Shown in pieces: positions 44,010 through 56,013 of a stretch of DNA of 64,000 nucleotides. The notes beneath the pieces were generated by a model. It saw only the letters and a program-made list of their open reading frames with translations, was not told the DNA's origin and made no database searches. Where the stretch lies: positions 100,115,875-100,179,874 of the forward strand of contig CM077644.1 in NCBI GenBank assembly GCA_039707465.1. Direction: 5' to 3'. A program made the position numbers and the translations under genes. How positions within the stretch are numbered: the first letter of the stretch is position 1; every line of letters begins with the position of its first letter. This DNA is from Rhabdophis nuchalis (Eukaryota > Chordata > Lepidosauria > Squamata > Natricidae).

Positions 44010-46904
44010 CCTTTCTCCTTTGGATGGCTGGTTTCCATTTCCAGTCAAAACCAAGAACCACAAAAAGATTGACTTCTACCAACCCTGCTAACTATCTCCT
44101 ACCTCAGGTCGAATGCAGAAAACTCTTGTTATCTAAATGATTCATAAAGTGATCATCAGAGCAATCCTTCTGAGATAGCTTACAATGCAATTTAAAACCA
44201 CAAAACATAACTAAAACATTAATAAAACAATCCGTAACTTCTGAAACAAAGTATTTAAACCAGAGAGGATTGTGTACGTAGGGGTACCAATAAAATCCTA
44301 ATCTCATTACAACTACAATGAATAGGTGAATTTGTGTGTGTTTATTATCATGGCACTTTTGATTTCCAAGGAAGAGAAAACCAGTCTCTGCTCCTTTCCA
44401 TCCTGCCTACCACCCCATATACTCATAACAGGGCAATCACTTTCTACTCTGAAGTAAGACTTATTGAGTTCAAAGCACCTTACCCCCAGGACATTGTTTT
44501 AAACCTGCATTCTAAGCAGCCCACTTAGGAAGCATTTATGAGATTCAATAGAATTTTCATGCCAAATGCATGTCAGTTACCATGGAAACCACCAGCAAGC
44601 AGGTGAGGTTCAAGGGTCAACTCCTAAAAGGAATGAACGGTGTCACACTTAGATAAAAGGTTGCCCAAGAAGTACATCATTCACAGATTATGAGTACTCA
44701 GTTGCTTCAAGTTTCAAAGACTGACCCTGGAGATTTAAAAAAAAGAGAGAGAGAGGCAGGAAGCCTATTTTTGACTCTGAATTAAATAACAGAAATGATG
44801 TTTACGTCTAGATAACTGTGCATTCCCTCTGCATAATATCAGTCTAAAAGTGTGCATGTTGCAAGGATGGTTAGTTCCTGGTTCTTTTATTTTTCTTTGT
44901 TTCTTGTGGCTTCAAATTTCTAATTGAATTATGTCCTCTTAAAGACTAAAGAACTGGGCATTTCATGGATTCTTAAATATATATATTTAAGATACTGCAT
45001 GCAATCAGAATAAGAATCAAGAGCAGAAAAAACCTTATTTTATACCCGACACCTGGTCCTTCAGCCTGCAGCTTCCTTGCTATGAAAGCCTTGTTTATTC
45101 TTTATCTTAGGCAAGGTTCATCCAAAGCAAGCATTCGGTGTGCTCCCCTGCTCCCTTTCCACCATCAAACAGACAATGATAGCTGCATACAGTTGCAGTT
45201 CCTTCCCACAGTCAGGAATCCTCATTATGAATATAAATGCAGGCCATGCTTGCCTGCAAACCATCTTCATATCTTTTAGCTTCCAACACAGGAAGGTCAA
45301 GATGGAGAAGGTCCATGTAGCCTTTAGCTCCCCAACAAAGAACAATTAAGAGCAGTTGAATAAAAATATTCTCCTTGATATTTATAGCCTGGACTGAGTT
45401 AAGTTTGTTCAAATTCAATTTCCAAGGGAATCTCTTCCATTCTGGGGGAGACACATCCTGGAATTGTCAATGTGACCCTTTTAGATGTATTGATATCTCC
45501 TTTGACATCTGCCAAGCTCCTTGGCCACCTGGTTTGGTTTTATTTCCTTTCATTCATTTGTTGAAGCACAGTCCTTATTCCAGTCATGCTACTCTACACA
45601 ACCAATAAAGACATTCAAAAACAAAAATCAAAGAAACTGCAGCTTGTTTGTAACTGCAATTGCCTCCTTGGAAAAAAGTGAAATATACCCAGGTGGCAAA
45701 TGTTATCTTGAGAGGCAAGAGGAGCTGGTAGGGAATCACCTCATGGTTTCCCCTAGTAACTGGTTGTTTTGTGCCCACCATGACAGCCATTTTGTGAAAG
45801 AGTCTATTAAAACTTCTCAAAATTCCAAGTGTGATCACTGGCCTGAAAATATTGGAAGCTCTTAAAATGGCAGAAAAGTATCTTGGTCATTGGAAGAATT
45901 AACTTTGTTTCCTACAGTTTCTTATATTGTAATATGGGAACAGATATCTATGGGCTGAATATATTCTTTTAAGCCCCCTGTTTGCATCTTCCAGTTAGAG
46001 CTGGACTGTTGAAATGTGGGGACAGATTGATAGTAGCATATTTTTTTTAAGTGGGAAGCAAAATAAAATGGGTAAAGTCTAAAGAGTTCACTCCCAAAAA
46101 TATTCTTTTTAATGACCCACATTTCCGCACACAGGGCAAATGATCACTTCTGATGGTATTGTACCACCACGCCACCCTGTGGATGTCAGTCTTAGGGAAA
46201 ATAATAAACAAAAATGCCACCAAATCTTTGTCAGCAAATATTTTATAAACACCATCCTTCAAAACAAAGGATAAATGTATTTTCTGTCAGATCTTGGGAT
46301 TCTGTACTACTTCCCTGAAAATTTTATTATAGGAAAATGCTATCAGTTCTAATATTTTAATTCCCCAGCTATTTGGATCTTTTACAGGCAGAAGAAAAGG
46401 AAAATCATTTTATGCTTAAAACTTTTAAAAGATGAGCACTGAAACTGCCTTATGTCTAGTGAGAGACCATTTACCAGGTAATATATTGTCTTGACTGACA
46501 GCCTTTGCCCACAATTTCAGGTAAAAGAAAAAAAGAAAAGAAATCCTTCAACCCACAATCTTTTTAACTGAAGATGCCAAGGAGTGAACTATGAAAGTTT
46601 TACATGCAAAGTAAGCATTGGGTCACTAAGCTGTGACAATTTCTATTATATTTCTGTACACATTTCAACTGCATAGCACAATAAGGTAGGGAAAAATTGT
46701 GTTCATGAATACAATACCAAGAATACAATACCAAGAAATTTAAAAATTTCTTTTATAATAATGGAATGATGATGATTTCCCCCCTTTTTTCATAAGTGTT
46801 GAATGTATCTACATATAATAAAAGAGGATATTGTGTTGAAAAGGAGCTTGTGATCCAAAACTGCGTGTGTTACATGAATTTTGTGAGAGTTAGTGAGGAA
46901 AAAG
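44010..46904. other. no recognised gene or transposon
   Basis: About 2.9 kb of unique-looking sequence. Overlapping short open frames on both strands near 45.1-45.9 kb have no domains I know, and I see no splice-flanked exon pattern to support a gene. Confidence 0.4.
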
Positions 46905-46995
<91 letters not shown>

Positions 46996-47266
46996 TTTAA
47001 TTTTATATCCCGCTCTCTCTCCCCAAAGGGACTCGAGGCAGGGCACAGGCAATTAAAAATACAGATAAAACCACAGACAGAATACAAAATTAAAAATGAA
47101 TTAAATTAGTCCTGCGCTAAAAACCCATAAACTAAACTAAAACTACCCCTAAAACCCCTAACCTTAGAAGAGACTACCCAAGGCCGGCCAGGCGAAAAAG
47201 ATGTGTCTTTAATTTTAAATGGAAGGAGCGGAGGTCCGTAGTTGTCCTAATATCGGGGGGAAGGTC
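46905..47266 (-). mobile_element. L2-like LINE, subfamily B, 3' end only, long tail
   Basis: A TAA array of about 90 bp (46905-46994) is the minus-strand tail; then GGGAGAGAGAGCGGGATATA on the minus strand and the last few codons and stop of the LINE. Only about 270 bp of element remain, extremely 5'-truncated, ending at GGGGGGAAGGTC near 47266. Confidence 0.9.
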
Positions 47267-48384
47267 CCAGAAATAAACACTATATATTAGACACTAGTTC
47301 TGAAGGACAAATCCTTCTGTTTAAAATCTTATATTAAAAAATTGATCTCACATTCCATTCTCTTTATAAATAAATTTACAAATAAAAAATAAATTGGATG
47401 GCATTTTAACCCATCCACAACAGTCAAGTAGGACTTCGTCGTCATATTCTACCTTCAATACTTTAAGTACTGCCATCTCAGGAGAGATATAAACAGGTTT
47501 TGTTTTGTTTTTAAAGTAAAGATGGTAGCCACAACTGTACATGTGAAGAACACTGGTTATGCATATAAAAAAAACAGCATGGCTTGGTCATGGGATTGTG
47601 GCTGCCATCTTGGGTTTTTTTAAAAATTGCCTGTTGACTGTCCTGTTTACAACTGCTAAATTTAAAACTCTTTCATTAGAGATCATCAAGAATCTCTAAT
47701 ATATACTAGGAATACCCAAGACACACAGTAGCCTACATGTGAACTTCTATCATTTTTAATTGGGGGAAAAAACACGCAAAAATGCAAGAACTAATTTAGT
47801 AGTTCTCAAACTATCCATTGCTTATGAATGCTTTCCACATTTCAGCAACTGCATAAACACATATACTGACTTCAAAGGAAAGCCAAGAGAAATATTTGGT
47901 GTATTGCAGTTTTTGTGGTTCCTCCCCTTTCTCCAAACAATAACATTTTCCTTTTAAATAAAAGTGGCTCTTTGTTTCACTGCTATTAATGAGAAATAGG
48001 GAAATTGCAAATGAAGATAGATACACCCTGCATTTATTGGGCACCAGACGGACTCTGATATTTTGCAGCAGGGACCGTGACAAAGCAATAAGCAGAGACC
48101 TAAGAGAACAGCTTGAGAAAAAGGTCTAGGCAGGCTAGGGATAAAACACATTAGATAAGGTCAGCCCAACATGTCTAACCAGAGGGGGCAATCAATTATC
48201 TAGGCAGAAGTCAAAATCGAGATAAAGTGGAACAAGCTGAGGATGAAAAGGCAGGAGGTCAGAATGACAGCAAAGAATATTAAGAATATTAAGAATTTCC
48301 TGGTGGAAGAGAACACTGTTCATTGAATTCAGTTTCCTATTTCCAATAGTGAAACAGGAAGGCCCTGAATGCATAATAATTGAA
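47267..48384. other. no recognised feature
   Basis: Unique-looking sequence. Frames at 47760-47957 (plus) and 47811-48083 (minus) overlap one another and lack domains. Confidence 0.45.
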
Positions 48385-48620
48385 TAGCAGAATAACAGAA
48401 TTGGAAGGGACCTTGGAGGTCTTCTAGTCCAACTCCTCACTCAAACAGGAGACCCTATACCATCCAAGACAAATGGCTGTCTAATCTCTTTCTTAAAAGT
48501 CTCCAGTTACTCACAACTTCTGAAGACAAGCTATCCCATCGGTTTATTGTTCTGCCAAGAAATTCCTCCTTAGTTCTTGCTTGCTTCTCTCCTTCATTAG
48601 TTTTCCATCCCTTCTCTTAT
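48385..48620 (-). mobile_element. CR1 LINE 3' end
   Basis: Plus-strand text AATTGGAAGGGACCTTGGAG, GGTCTTCTAGTCCAACTCC and later AAGAAATTCCTCCTTAGTTC is the classic reverse-oriented CR1 3' region shared by birds and reptiles. An AATAGCAGAATAACAG stretch at the 3' terminus recalls the AGAATAG-type tail of snake CR1 copies. Confidence 0.75.
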
Positions 48621-49789
48621 ATATAAGAGAAGCAACCTAAAATATACCTATGTAGGTATATAGGTGCATTAGCATAGCTTTATCACAGCTACCATTTATT
48701 GTACTATTAATCTCTAGTTTTCCAACAACAAACATAAAAACGGCTAGTCACTTAACTGAATCTTCATAAAGTCAATCTCTTGTGAATGTGTGTATTCATT
48801 TACAAAAAGAAGCACTATGAACTTTAATATGTAATATTTAATATGTATAACACATTATTTAGTAGTAAATTCTACCTAGTAGCTATGTGTAATTAAACCA
48901 AATATGACCAAGTCATTATAGCCACATTTCCCCAGAATCTTATGTAAAGTTTAGTTAAGAGTCTTGGGCTGAGGCAAGGAAAATGCAATTGGTTTTTATT
49001 ATTGTCATTTGGAGCCAACTCAAGATATTAGGAAATCTCACCGGAAGTGATAGCAGCTCTAATTGTTAATATAGATATTGGTTATGCATGCTTAAGGTCA
49101 GAAGGTAAAGAAAATAACACACTAAAAGCATCTGCTGGGAACAAGAAGGCATTGTCTTGATGCCAGCACCATACTTGTGTCGACATTAGGATACAAATCT
49201 GGGAGAGAACAGACTGTATCATGGCATCACTGCATATGTTCATCTCTTTGGTGCAATCTCAGTTTGCAGTGATTGAGTAAGATATGGTACATATCCAGAT
49301 AAGAAACCTTGCTTTGAATGTGGTTCCTACAGTTTATAGCATCTGTCATTATAAACTAGGTTATCTGGCGCTGATGGAAATAGCAACGTAAGTAGATATG
49401 GATGACCAAAGATGTCCAATTCCCCTCACTGTATTCTGTAATTACCTCAGAAAACATATTTCAAAAATTGCTGATTGCTTAAAGAAAGATAACAAAGAGG
49501 AAAGAAAATATGATATATTGTAGCCCAGCATTATTCGGATTTGATGAGCTCTTCCATAAGCAACCAGCATTCATGCTATTCCTAAAGTTAAGTGAGTAAG
49601 ACTGTCATCCCAAACAAATGATAACGTAATTTAAAGCTCCATGAGGTTTGTGCAGTGTAACTGTGCTGACCATATACATTTTGGAGGCTACTCATTAAAC
49701 AGCTTTGTTTCCTAATCCAAGTCCACAGAAGAGAGAGTTCAATCCCACCAATTCTAGAAGATTTAATTTTACTACTGGTATTTACAGAG
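48621..49789. other. no recognised feature
   Basis: AT-rich, unique-looking sequence with no supported gene or repeat. Confidence 0.45.
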
Positions 49790-49964
49790 CAGTGGTGGGT
49801 TTCAAATTTTTTAGAACCTACTCTGTAGGTGTGGCCTATTTTGTGGGCGTGGCTTGGCAGTCATGTGACAGGGGGGAGTGGCCACCTTTTAAAATGTGAT
49901 GAAACTCATTTAACAATATTCTTGCTTAGCAACCAAAATTTTGGACTCAATTGTGATGATAAAT

Positions 49965-50016
<52 letters not shown>

Positions 50017-50172
50017 TCCTTCCTTTCCTTTCCTTTCCTTCCCGTTGGGTCACTGGCAGCGGCGGGCCAGATTTACTTCCAGGTACGCCGGTGGAACCCC
50101 CTCTCACCGGTTCTCTAAATTTCACCAACCGGCTCTCGCGAGTAGGTGCGAGCCTGCAGAAACCCACCACTG
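49790..50172. mobile_element. hAT element with internal TTTC array
   Basis: 383 bp; left end CAGTGGTGGGTTTCAAAT and right end CAGAAACCCACCACTG (inverted), perfect 8-bp duplication TTACAGAG (49782-49789 and 50173-50180). A TTTC array of about 55 bp, then TTCC units, fills the middle (49965-50041). The inverted family member at 59944-60140 lacks the array, so the array grew after insertion or replaced part of the element. Confidence 0.9.
49965..50041. repeat. (TTTC)n and (TTTCC)n tract
   Basis: About 13 TTTC units followed by TTCC/TTTCC units inside the hAT element. Open frames over it on both strands are periodicity artefacts. Confidence 0.95.
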
Positions 50173-50180
50173 TTACAGAG

Positions 50181-51224
50181 GTACCACAGGATCATGAGAA
50201 ACACAATGCTAGATCAGAATTGAGACACAGTTTTATTCAGTTTTCCAGATTGTCCAATTAGACCTCTATGGGATGCCCACAACAGGATATAAATATATCC
50301 TCTCCTGTTCATGTTCCTTAGCAACTGATACTAATGGAGATATACTGACTCTGAAATAGGGAATAATATGCAGCCATTGTGATTTGTAGTCATTTGAATG
50401 TTCAATGTGAAGCAGCCATCAGATAGCCAAAAGACCAAAGGATGTACAGAGATTCCAGGAAACTGCAAGGGCTGAAACAGAACTTAGCTACAACATTGGT
50501 ATATATTTAAAAAAACGGTCTAGTCCAATTAAATATAGTTCTTTATGGAAATAGTTGCATACAAATAAGATACTGATTTTTCAGTCTGGGTTTTAAATTG
50601 GACTTTTGAATATGTTGCTGGGTCTTCACACATCTTTTGGGGTATGATGTAGAATTCAGTTTTAATTGGAAAGTATTCCTAGCCTACATTTTAATACATG
50701 ATTTGTTCCCCAACCAAAATATGGCTTTTTCTAGAGTCTATAACTCAGCTTCATGGAAAATTAGATTTTAGTACTGATTTAATTCATGGTAGTATACACT
50801 TTTTCTCATGATTTATATGGTGTTCATAAAATATTTTAATGTTTAATAAGTATTTTCAGTTCTTTCTTCAAAAAGTTATATGAGAGTAATTAATGAAAAC
50901 TGCTACATACGTAATTAATTATATATTAAGAAATTGTATGTTTATAATTTAGATCCCTTCTTTACATATTCATATTATAATATTTTTACCCTTTTATTCT
51001 CCTGACATGTTTTCTATTTCTTTATTATATTCTTTTGAATAATGCTCTTATAAAACAGGGGCAAAACAATTATTTTTGTTTAATTATTGTACCTTGATAT
51101 CAACAAAAATTAACAAAAAGATCTCTTCTATAATATACAGAGAGAATGTTCTATTTACATGCAATGATCTTAATCAAACAAATAATAGCTTATTGGATCA
51201 AAGATAGGCTGAGTATTCAAACCA
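50181..51224. other. no recognised feature
   Basis: AT-rich sequence without a supported gene or transposon end. Confidence 0.45.
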
Positions 51225-51403
51225 ATACAAACTATGAAGAGGTGGCATATATCAAAAACATCTCAGAAACAGCTATTACAACCACACAGCATCATCTTAG
51301 CACACAAACCAACTAAAGTCTCCAAAACATCACAAGAAGTCAGAAAACTTAGTAGCCCAACAAGAAAATCCAGAAGTCATCTAAGTATACAGTGCAATGA
51401 CTA

Positions 51404-51780
51404 ACAGCCACTATTGTAGGACAGGCAGGCAAAAGACTAGCACGACATATTCATGAACATCAACTAGTAGTCAGAAAACACAATGAAATTTCCTTAATCA
51501 CCACAACACATGGACAACTCAACCATACTGGGAAACTGCAGGTATTCTAGATCAGGATTGTCAAATTGGTGGCTTGCAGGCCAGACACATCACATGTAGG
51601 CCATGCCCACCCCAGCTCCACAAAGGAAAAAAAGTCACGAAATATCATGTGACAGCAGTGTAACACTGTGAGTTTGACACTGCTGTCCTAGACCAAGCTA
51701 TAGCAAAACATGCTTGGGAATTCCTAGAAATTAGGCATTCAGACAAATCAGCCATCAAAGGCACATAGAGATAAACCACA
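51404..51780 (+). pseudogene. GIY-YIG endonuclease remnant of a Penelope-like element
   Basis: One frame from about 51404 reads LTATIVGQAGKRLARHIHEH then QLVVRKHNEISLITT. It resembles the GIY-YIG endonuclease of Penelope-like elements, where YVGQTG-type sequence precedes a conserved Arg and an HEH motif; here the Tyr before VGQ is replaced. After the hAT insertion another frame reads ILDQAIAKHAWEFLEIRHS, like the segment that follows in the domain and carries the conserved Glu. In living elements the domain cuts target DNA for reverse transcription. Stops flank both parts, and the frame differs on each side of the insertion, so the copy was dead or is now broken. The assignment rests on these two segments plus the tail. 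Confidence 0.6.
51553..51685. mobile_element. hAT element inside the Penelope-like copy
   Basis: 133 bp; left end CAGGATTGTCAAATTGG, right end GAGTTTGACACTGCTG (inverted). Flanks TTCTAGAT (51545-51552) and TCCTAGAC (51686-51693) agree in six of eight. Same family as 37753 and probably 52082. Confidence 0.75.
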
Positions 51781-52081
51781 TTTACATACCATTTAAGAGA
51801 GACAATAAAAAAGTTAAGGAAACAAAAAGATCAGGCATTCTCTCCATCAACCGACACTCAGATAAGCAGAGATTAATACTAGACAATCAAAGACAAAATA
51901 ATGCTGTAATCCAGGAACTATCAAGGAGCAAATCATACCCACTACTACTACTGGATATAAACAGGGAACAACCTCCATGCTCACAAGCGCTGATGATATT
52001 ACTCTCTGTAAGCAATATAGACAAGCTCACAGAATACTAAGTATTCTTCGGTTCAAATGTGAGCTACATATTATTCTACAC

Positions 52082-52479
52082 CAGGGGTGTCAAACTCAAG
52101 GCCTGTTGGCCAAATCCAGCCCACAAGGTGCTTAGATCTGGTCCGTGGGGCCACCCTAGAAACATCAAAGAACCGGCCCACAATGTATATGCCAGCAAAA
52201 ATGGATCTCAAGAGCGCTGTCCACGGCTTTCCTTGGCTCCATTTTCAGCCATGACAGCCTCTTCCAGCCCTCTGCCAGTGAAAATGGAGCTTGGGTGGGC
52301 CGTTGTGGCAGAAGGCTGTGGGAGGATACCCCCAGCCTTGCCCAGGCCACCACAAGTGCTCCCAACACAAGTGACATCAAGCTGGTCATGCCCACTCCAG
52401 CCATGTCCACCTGCTCCCCCCTCCGAGGTCAAACACAACCTTGATGTGGCCCTCAATGAAATCGAGTTTGACACCTTTA
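52082..52479. mobile_element. hAT element, CAGGGGTGTCAAACTC family
   Basis: Left end CAGGGGTGTCAAACTCAAGG and right end ATCGAGTTTGACACC (inverted, decayed at the last bases). Left flank TTCTACAC; a matching right flank is doubtful (ATTTACCC, five of eight). Interior has GGCCAAATCCAGCCCAC and GTGGGGCCACCC. The GC-rich middle gives long open frames, none credible. Confidence 0.7.
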
Positions 52480-53138
52480 TTTACCCGATATGAACATGAC
52501 AATTTCCCCTCAATAAATATGTGAATCAATATTGAAATTACATGACTTTCATACATCCAAATGAATTGATATTTCATTTTCTCTATAGAAGTCTTTCCCC
52601 CCTCCTCAAATCATTACAAAAAGGCATAGATATCTGGAGATCCACTGGGTCATAGTGTAATTGCTTGCTCATTCTCAGTTGTATAAGGTTTAACGTAATA
52701 AGGAAAGTCAAGAGGAAAAATAATTTAATTTAATTCAATAATAAGCTAGACAAGGGCAATTATGGTCACCTTTCAAAATCTCTTACGTTTTATATATTTA
52801 AAATGATGAATTGAATCTCTGTTTGTAACAAGGAACAGATCTCCATTGGCACATCTATGTCTATTTACTTTTTCTGCCTATTTAAGAAGTTGAGAGAAAA
52901 CAGAAAGACTAGTCGTATTTGGTTAATAAGCCAACCTTAACTACTAGGAAAGAAAGATCCTGTCCTCATCTGTTAGGTCCAGTTTGGAAATAAAAGTGAG
53001 AAAATGATTTTTCTCTATAGCTTTAAGGACCATTTTGTGACATCAGGAGCCAGTACTCCAATCACCTTTCACTGCCGGTCACCTCATTTGCATATTGGAA
53101 CATTCTCAAGTTATAAAAGAAAGCTGCAGGATTTAAAC
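52480..53138. other. no recognised feature
   Basis: AT-rich spacer between two hAT elements. Confidence 0.45.
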
Positions 53139-53365
53139 CAGTGGTTCCCAACCTTTTTTGGGCCATGCCCCACCTAAGCATCTCTGAAATCCTGATCCCC
53201 CCGCCCCCGTGACATATAATTCTTACTTTACTCAAAAAGTGAACTGTACTCATATGGAGGAAGCCTAAAAGGCCATTAACTTGGTTTAAGTAAGGTTCAA
53301 ATTGCCCCCATTAAAAATCAAAGTGCCCCCCTGCGGGGCATTGGGTCCCATGTTGGAAACCACTG
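53139..53365. mobile_element. hAT element, CAGTGGTTCCCAACC family
   Basis: 227 bp; left end CAGTGGTTCCCAACCTTTTT, right end CATGTTGGAAACCACTG (inverted). Flanks ATTTAAAC (53131-53138) and TTCTAAAC (53366-53373) agree in six of eight. CCCCGCCCCCGTG and GTGCCCCCCTGCGGGGC occur internally. Confidence 0.8.
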
Positions 53366-53373
53366 TTCTAAAC

Positions 53374-54144
53374 CATCCCCATCATTCTGCATACATCTTG
53401 CTAGATTATGCCCATGTATTGTGGAATTTATTTCAAGTAACACTCTATGGAGATTTCTTCTTATGGTCATGTAGCTTTACTGCAGTTTCTAAAAGGTATT
53501 TTTAACAGTAGCTTTTTTTTCAGTCTATCCCATTTTCTTTTTCTCCCAATGGGGGATTATAGGATCAAGCTTAGATTTTCTTTTTCTGCCATTCAGGCTC
53601 AGAGAAACATCAAGTAAAACCCAAGCAATGTAGAAAACAATGAATGCAGAACTTATCTCTATCATCCTTATTCCGAAAACTTTCAGGGAAGGCTATGGCA
53701 CAAAGCGAACTGCATCATATTTCATCAAGCAAAAATAAAATGGTGTAGGATTATATCTATGCATAATGAAACATTAGGAAGGCTTCACATAAAACAACGC
53801 TGCAGTATATCAAGAGTGACAATATATAACAAGTGACTGTAGGTAAATCTTGGGGTGTTTATGATGTCATTTGGATATATTGTGGAATGCCACTGCTTAG
53901 AATGAAGTTGCAAAGAAAGAGAAAAGAAAGTATATTCATTTTTAGTGGTATCCAAGTGATACTTTAATGAGTGGTTTTACTCATGAAATTTAGAATGAAT
54001 TAATGTGTTTAGCCCCAACTCTGGTCACTTTCTAGAAAATTCAGCTTTTGCAGAGAGATTTGGAGGCTGAAATAGATGGGGTTTTTTAGTTATTTTGTCT
54101 CCTTTTGATTGTCAGTTTTATTTTATAATTTTTAAAATTATTAT
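53374..54144. other. no recognised feature
   Basis: AT-rich sequence without a supported gene or repeat end. Confidence 0.45.
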
Positions 54145-54240
54145 TTCATTTCTTTATGCTGCCAGCCATCAAGTGTCTGTATATAGTTATGGCAAGGTAT
54201 AAATGTCATATATAAATAAAATAAGAAATAAATATTCCTG
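54145..54240 (+). mobile_element. L2/CR1-type LINE tail fragment
   Basis: Reads TTTATGCTGCCAGCCATCAA, GGCAAGGTATAAATGTC and a TATAAATAAAATAAGAAATA tail, a diverged version of the 3' ends seen in the L2-like copies. Confidence 0.5.
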
Positions 54241-54889
54241 TTTAGAATTGTTTTACACTTGTTTACGGGGGGAAAAATGCCCCTGCCTTGCCGTTTAATC
54301 TGCTTATCATCTAAAGTTTGGGACAAGGGAGTGATTTGTAACAAAATGCAATAATACAGTTAGTTTAGTTTCAAATAAGGTTAAGGAAACAAAAATGTTC
54401 ATGCTTCTTCCTTTAATATACTTTTCAATAAAATGAAAAGAAAATCCAGTATGCTGTTAATCAAATCCTATGGAATTAGGTATGACTCCATAGCACAGAG
54501 GGACAGCAAGTGGACCATTGCAACCACACAAAGTTAGAACTGCAAATAACAAGCACCAGGTGAACTAATCAAACCAGCTAAATCAGGATTGGGCTTGAGA
54601 CATGCTAAGTAGGTAAATAGTTGGAAAGAAACTTAGTGACAATCTTTTTGTTTTGCACACAGGGATTACACCACTAGTCTCAACTCCTGCCTGCCATTCA
54701 GCCATGCCTTTCCTCTTATGCCTTCTGACATGGGAGAGTACTTTTTGACTTGTCTTATCCAGTAGACTGTTTACTTTCTTAATGTTTACAGGACTCATAC
54801 GTATATATTGATAGCTTCAGTTGTGTGGCTATTCTTCTCCTGCTTCTCTTTCCCCCCAATCTACAAAGTAGGAACTGATGTCCAAATAG
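54241..54889. other. no recognised feature
   Basis: Unique-looking sequence; a minus-strand frame (54583-54798) has no recognisable domain. Confidence 0.45.
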
Positions 54890-54897
54890 ATGCACAG

Positions 54898-55275
54898 CAG
54901 GGGTGAAATGCTACCATTCAGACTGGTTCACCTGAATTGGTAGTAAAAAATATTACTGGTTCATCTGAACTGGTAGTAAAAAATGCTACCAGTTCACCTG
55001 AACCGGTATTTCTGATGATCAGCTGTGACACGCAATCTATATTAGCTAGAAAGCAGGATTTCTTGCTTTCTACCTAATCTAAATCACATGGCACAGCGGA
55101 TTCCCCACTCCCCCTCGCTGTTCTACTTACCTTTGCAGGCACGATCAGTAGCAGGCTCCGCCCACCTGCCCAGATGTCATCACGTCCATTTTTTATGGTC
55201 TGCATATGCACAGAAGGTGCTGCACATGTGCATGTCAGAGGTGGGTTCCTCCCTACATGGTCCAGTAAGCCAGAA
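54898..55275. mobile_element. composite hAT-derived region
   Basis: Starts CAGGGGTGAAATGCTACC with AACTGGTAGTAAAAAAT units in tandem, characteristic of a squamate hAT family. A second end, CAGAGGTGGGTTCC, begins at about 55234. I could not pair the ends or their duplications, so at least two elements are probably nested or truncated here. Confidence 0.55.
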
Positions 55276-55465
55276 GAGATAGTGAAAATCTGATATACCA
55301 GATAGGACCAGTAGTAAAAATGGTGGCTTGGCCACGCCCCTCAACCTGTTCTCCCATCAGAGGCTTCATCCGAAGCTTTTTTTTTTAAAAAAGTTTTTTT
55401 TCCTCTGCCGGTTCAGGCAAGGGGGGGGAAAGCTTTAAAAAGTAAGTGAGAGAGGGTGTGTGTGT

Positions 55466-55508
55466 GAGGAAGGAAGGAAGGAAGGAAGGAAGGAAGGAAG
55501 GAAGGAAG
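55466..55508. repeat. (GGAA)n microsatellite
   Basis: About ten GGAA/GAAG units following a GTGTGTGTGTGAGG stretch. Confidence 0.95.
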
Positions 55509-55581
55509 CGCACTTTTCTGCCAGGAGATTCAGCAAAGGGGGAAAAACAAATGCTGTTGCTTTAAATCAGAACTGAGCATG

Positions 55582-55645
55582 CCTGGCTGCGGAATTCTGG
55601 GAGTTGAAGTCCACAAGTCTTAAAGCTGCAAACTTTAGAGTCCTG
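55582..55645. mobile_element. half-copy of the palindromic hAT MITE (right arm)
   Basis: Reads GGAATTCTGGGAGTTGAAG, TCCACAAGTCTTAAAG and decays to CTTTAGAGTCCTG. The left arm is absent. Confidence 0.55.
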
Positions 55646-55726
55646 CTTTAAATTGAAAAGCTGCTCAGGTTTGCAAAGTGACATTCAGCAGTTATTGGGG
55701 GGGGTTGCTTCCCACATAGGGAAGGG

Positions 55727-55727
<1 letters not shown>

Positions 55728-55817
<90 letters not shown>

Positions 55818-55820
55818 AAA
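55728..55820. repeat. (GAAA)n microsatellite
   Basis: About 22 GAAA units, ending just before a CR1-like fragment. Confidence 0.95.
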
Positions 55821-55827
55821 CAGGAGA

Positions 55828-55910
55828 GCAATTTAGGACTAGAAGGCTACTTAGAGGTCATCTATTCCAACCCACTGCTGCAGCAGGATACCTTACATTG
55901 TCTGGATTAT
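55828..55910 (-). mobile_element. CR1 LINE 3' fragment
   Basis: Plus-strand text GACTAGAAGGCTACTTAGAG, GTCATCTATTCCAACCC and TGCAGCAGGATACC is a short reverse-oriented CR1 3' segment. The GAAA array sits where the CR1 tail would be. Confidence 0.55.
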
Positions 55911-56013
55911 TTTGATGCCTCTAACAGAGTAGAAAATTGATTGAAAGGAGAAGGAGTTTACTAGAAGACTGCCATGCAGAAGAAGGCAGAGATAGTCCTT
56001 GACTTATGACTAC

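Larger units (their letters stand above)
51225..52045 (+). mobile_element. Penelope-like retroelement, endonuclease end and tail
   Basis: Covers a decayed GIY-YIG-type endonuclease region and a tail that includes AGCGCTGATGATATTAC near 51987-52003. A 133-bp hAT element is inserted at 51553-51685. Only the 3' part is present, with no reverse transcriptase. Confidence 0.6.

Noticed and set aside
43607..44091. Several frames over 43.6-44.1 kb
   Set aside because: All overlap a hAT element with an 8-bp duplication; none shows a transposase.
46796..47087. Open frames encoding long Ile or Leu runs
   Set aside because: They are translations of the TAA/ATT array at the L2-like tail, not genes.
52059..52493. 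144-codon plus-strand frame
   Set aside because: Falls within a GC-rich hAT element; Pro-rich low-complexity translation only.
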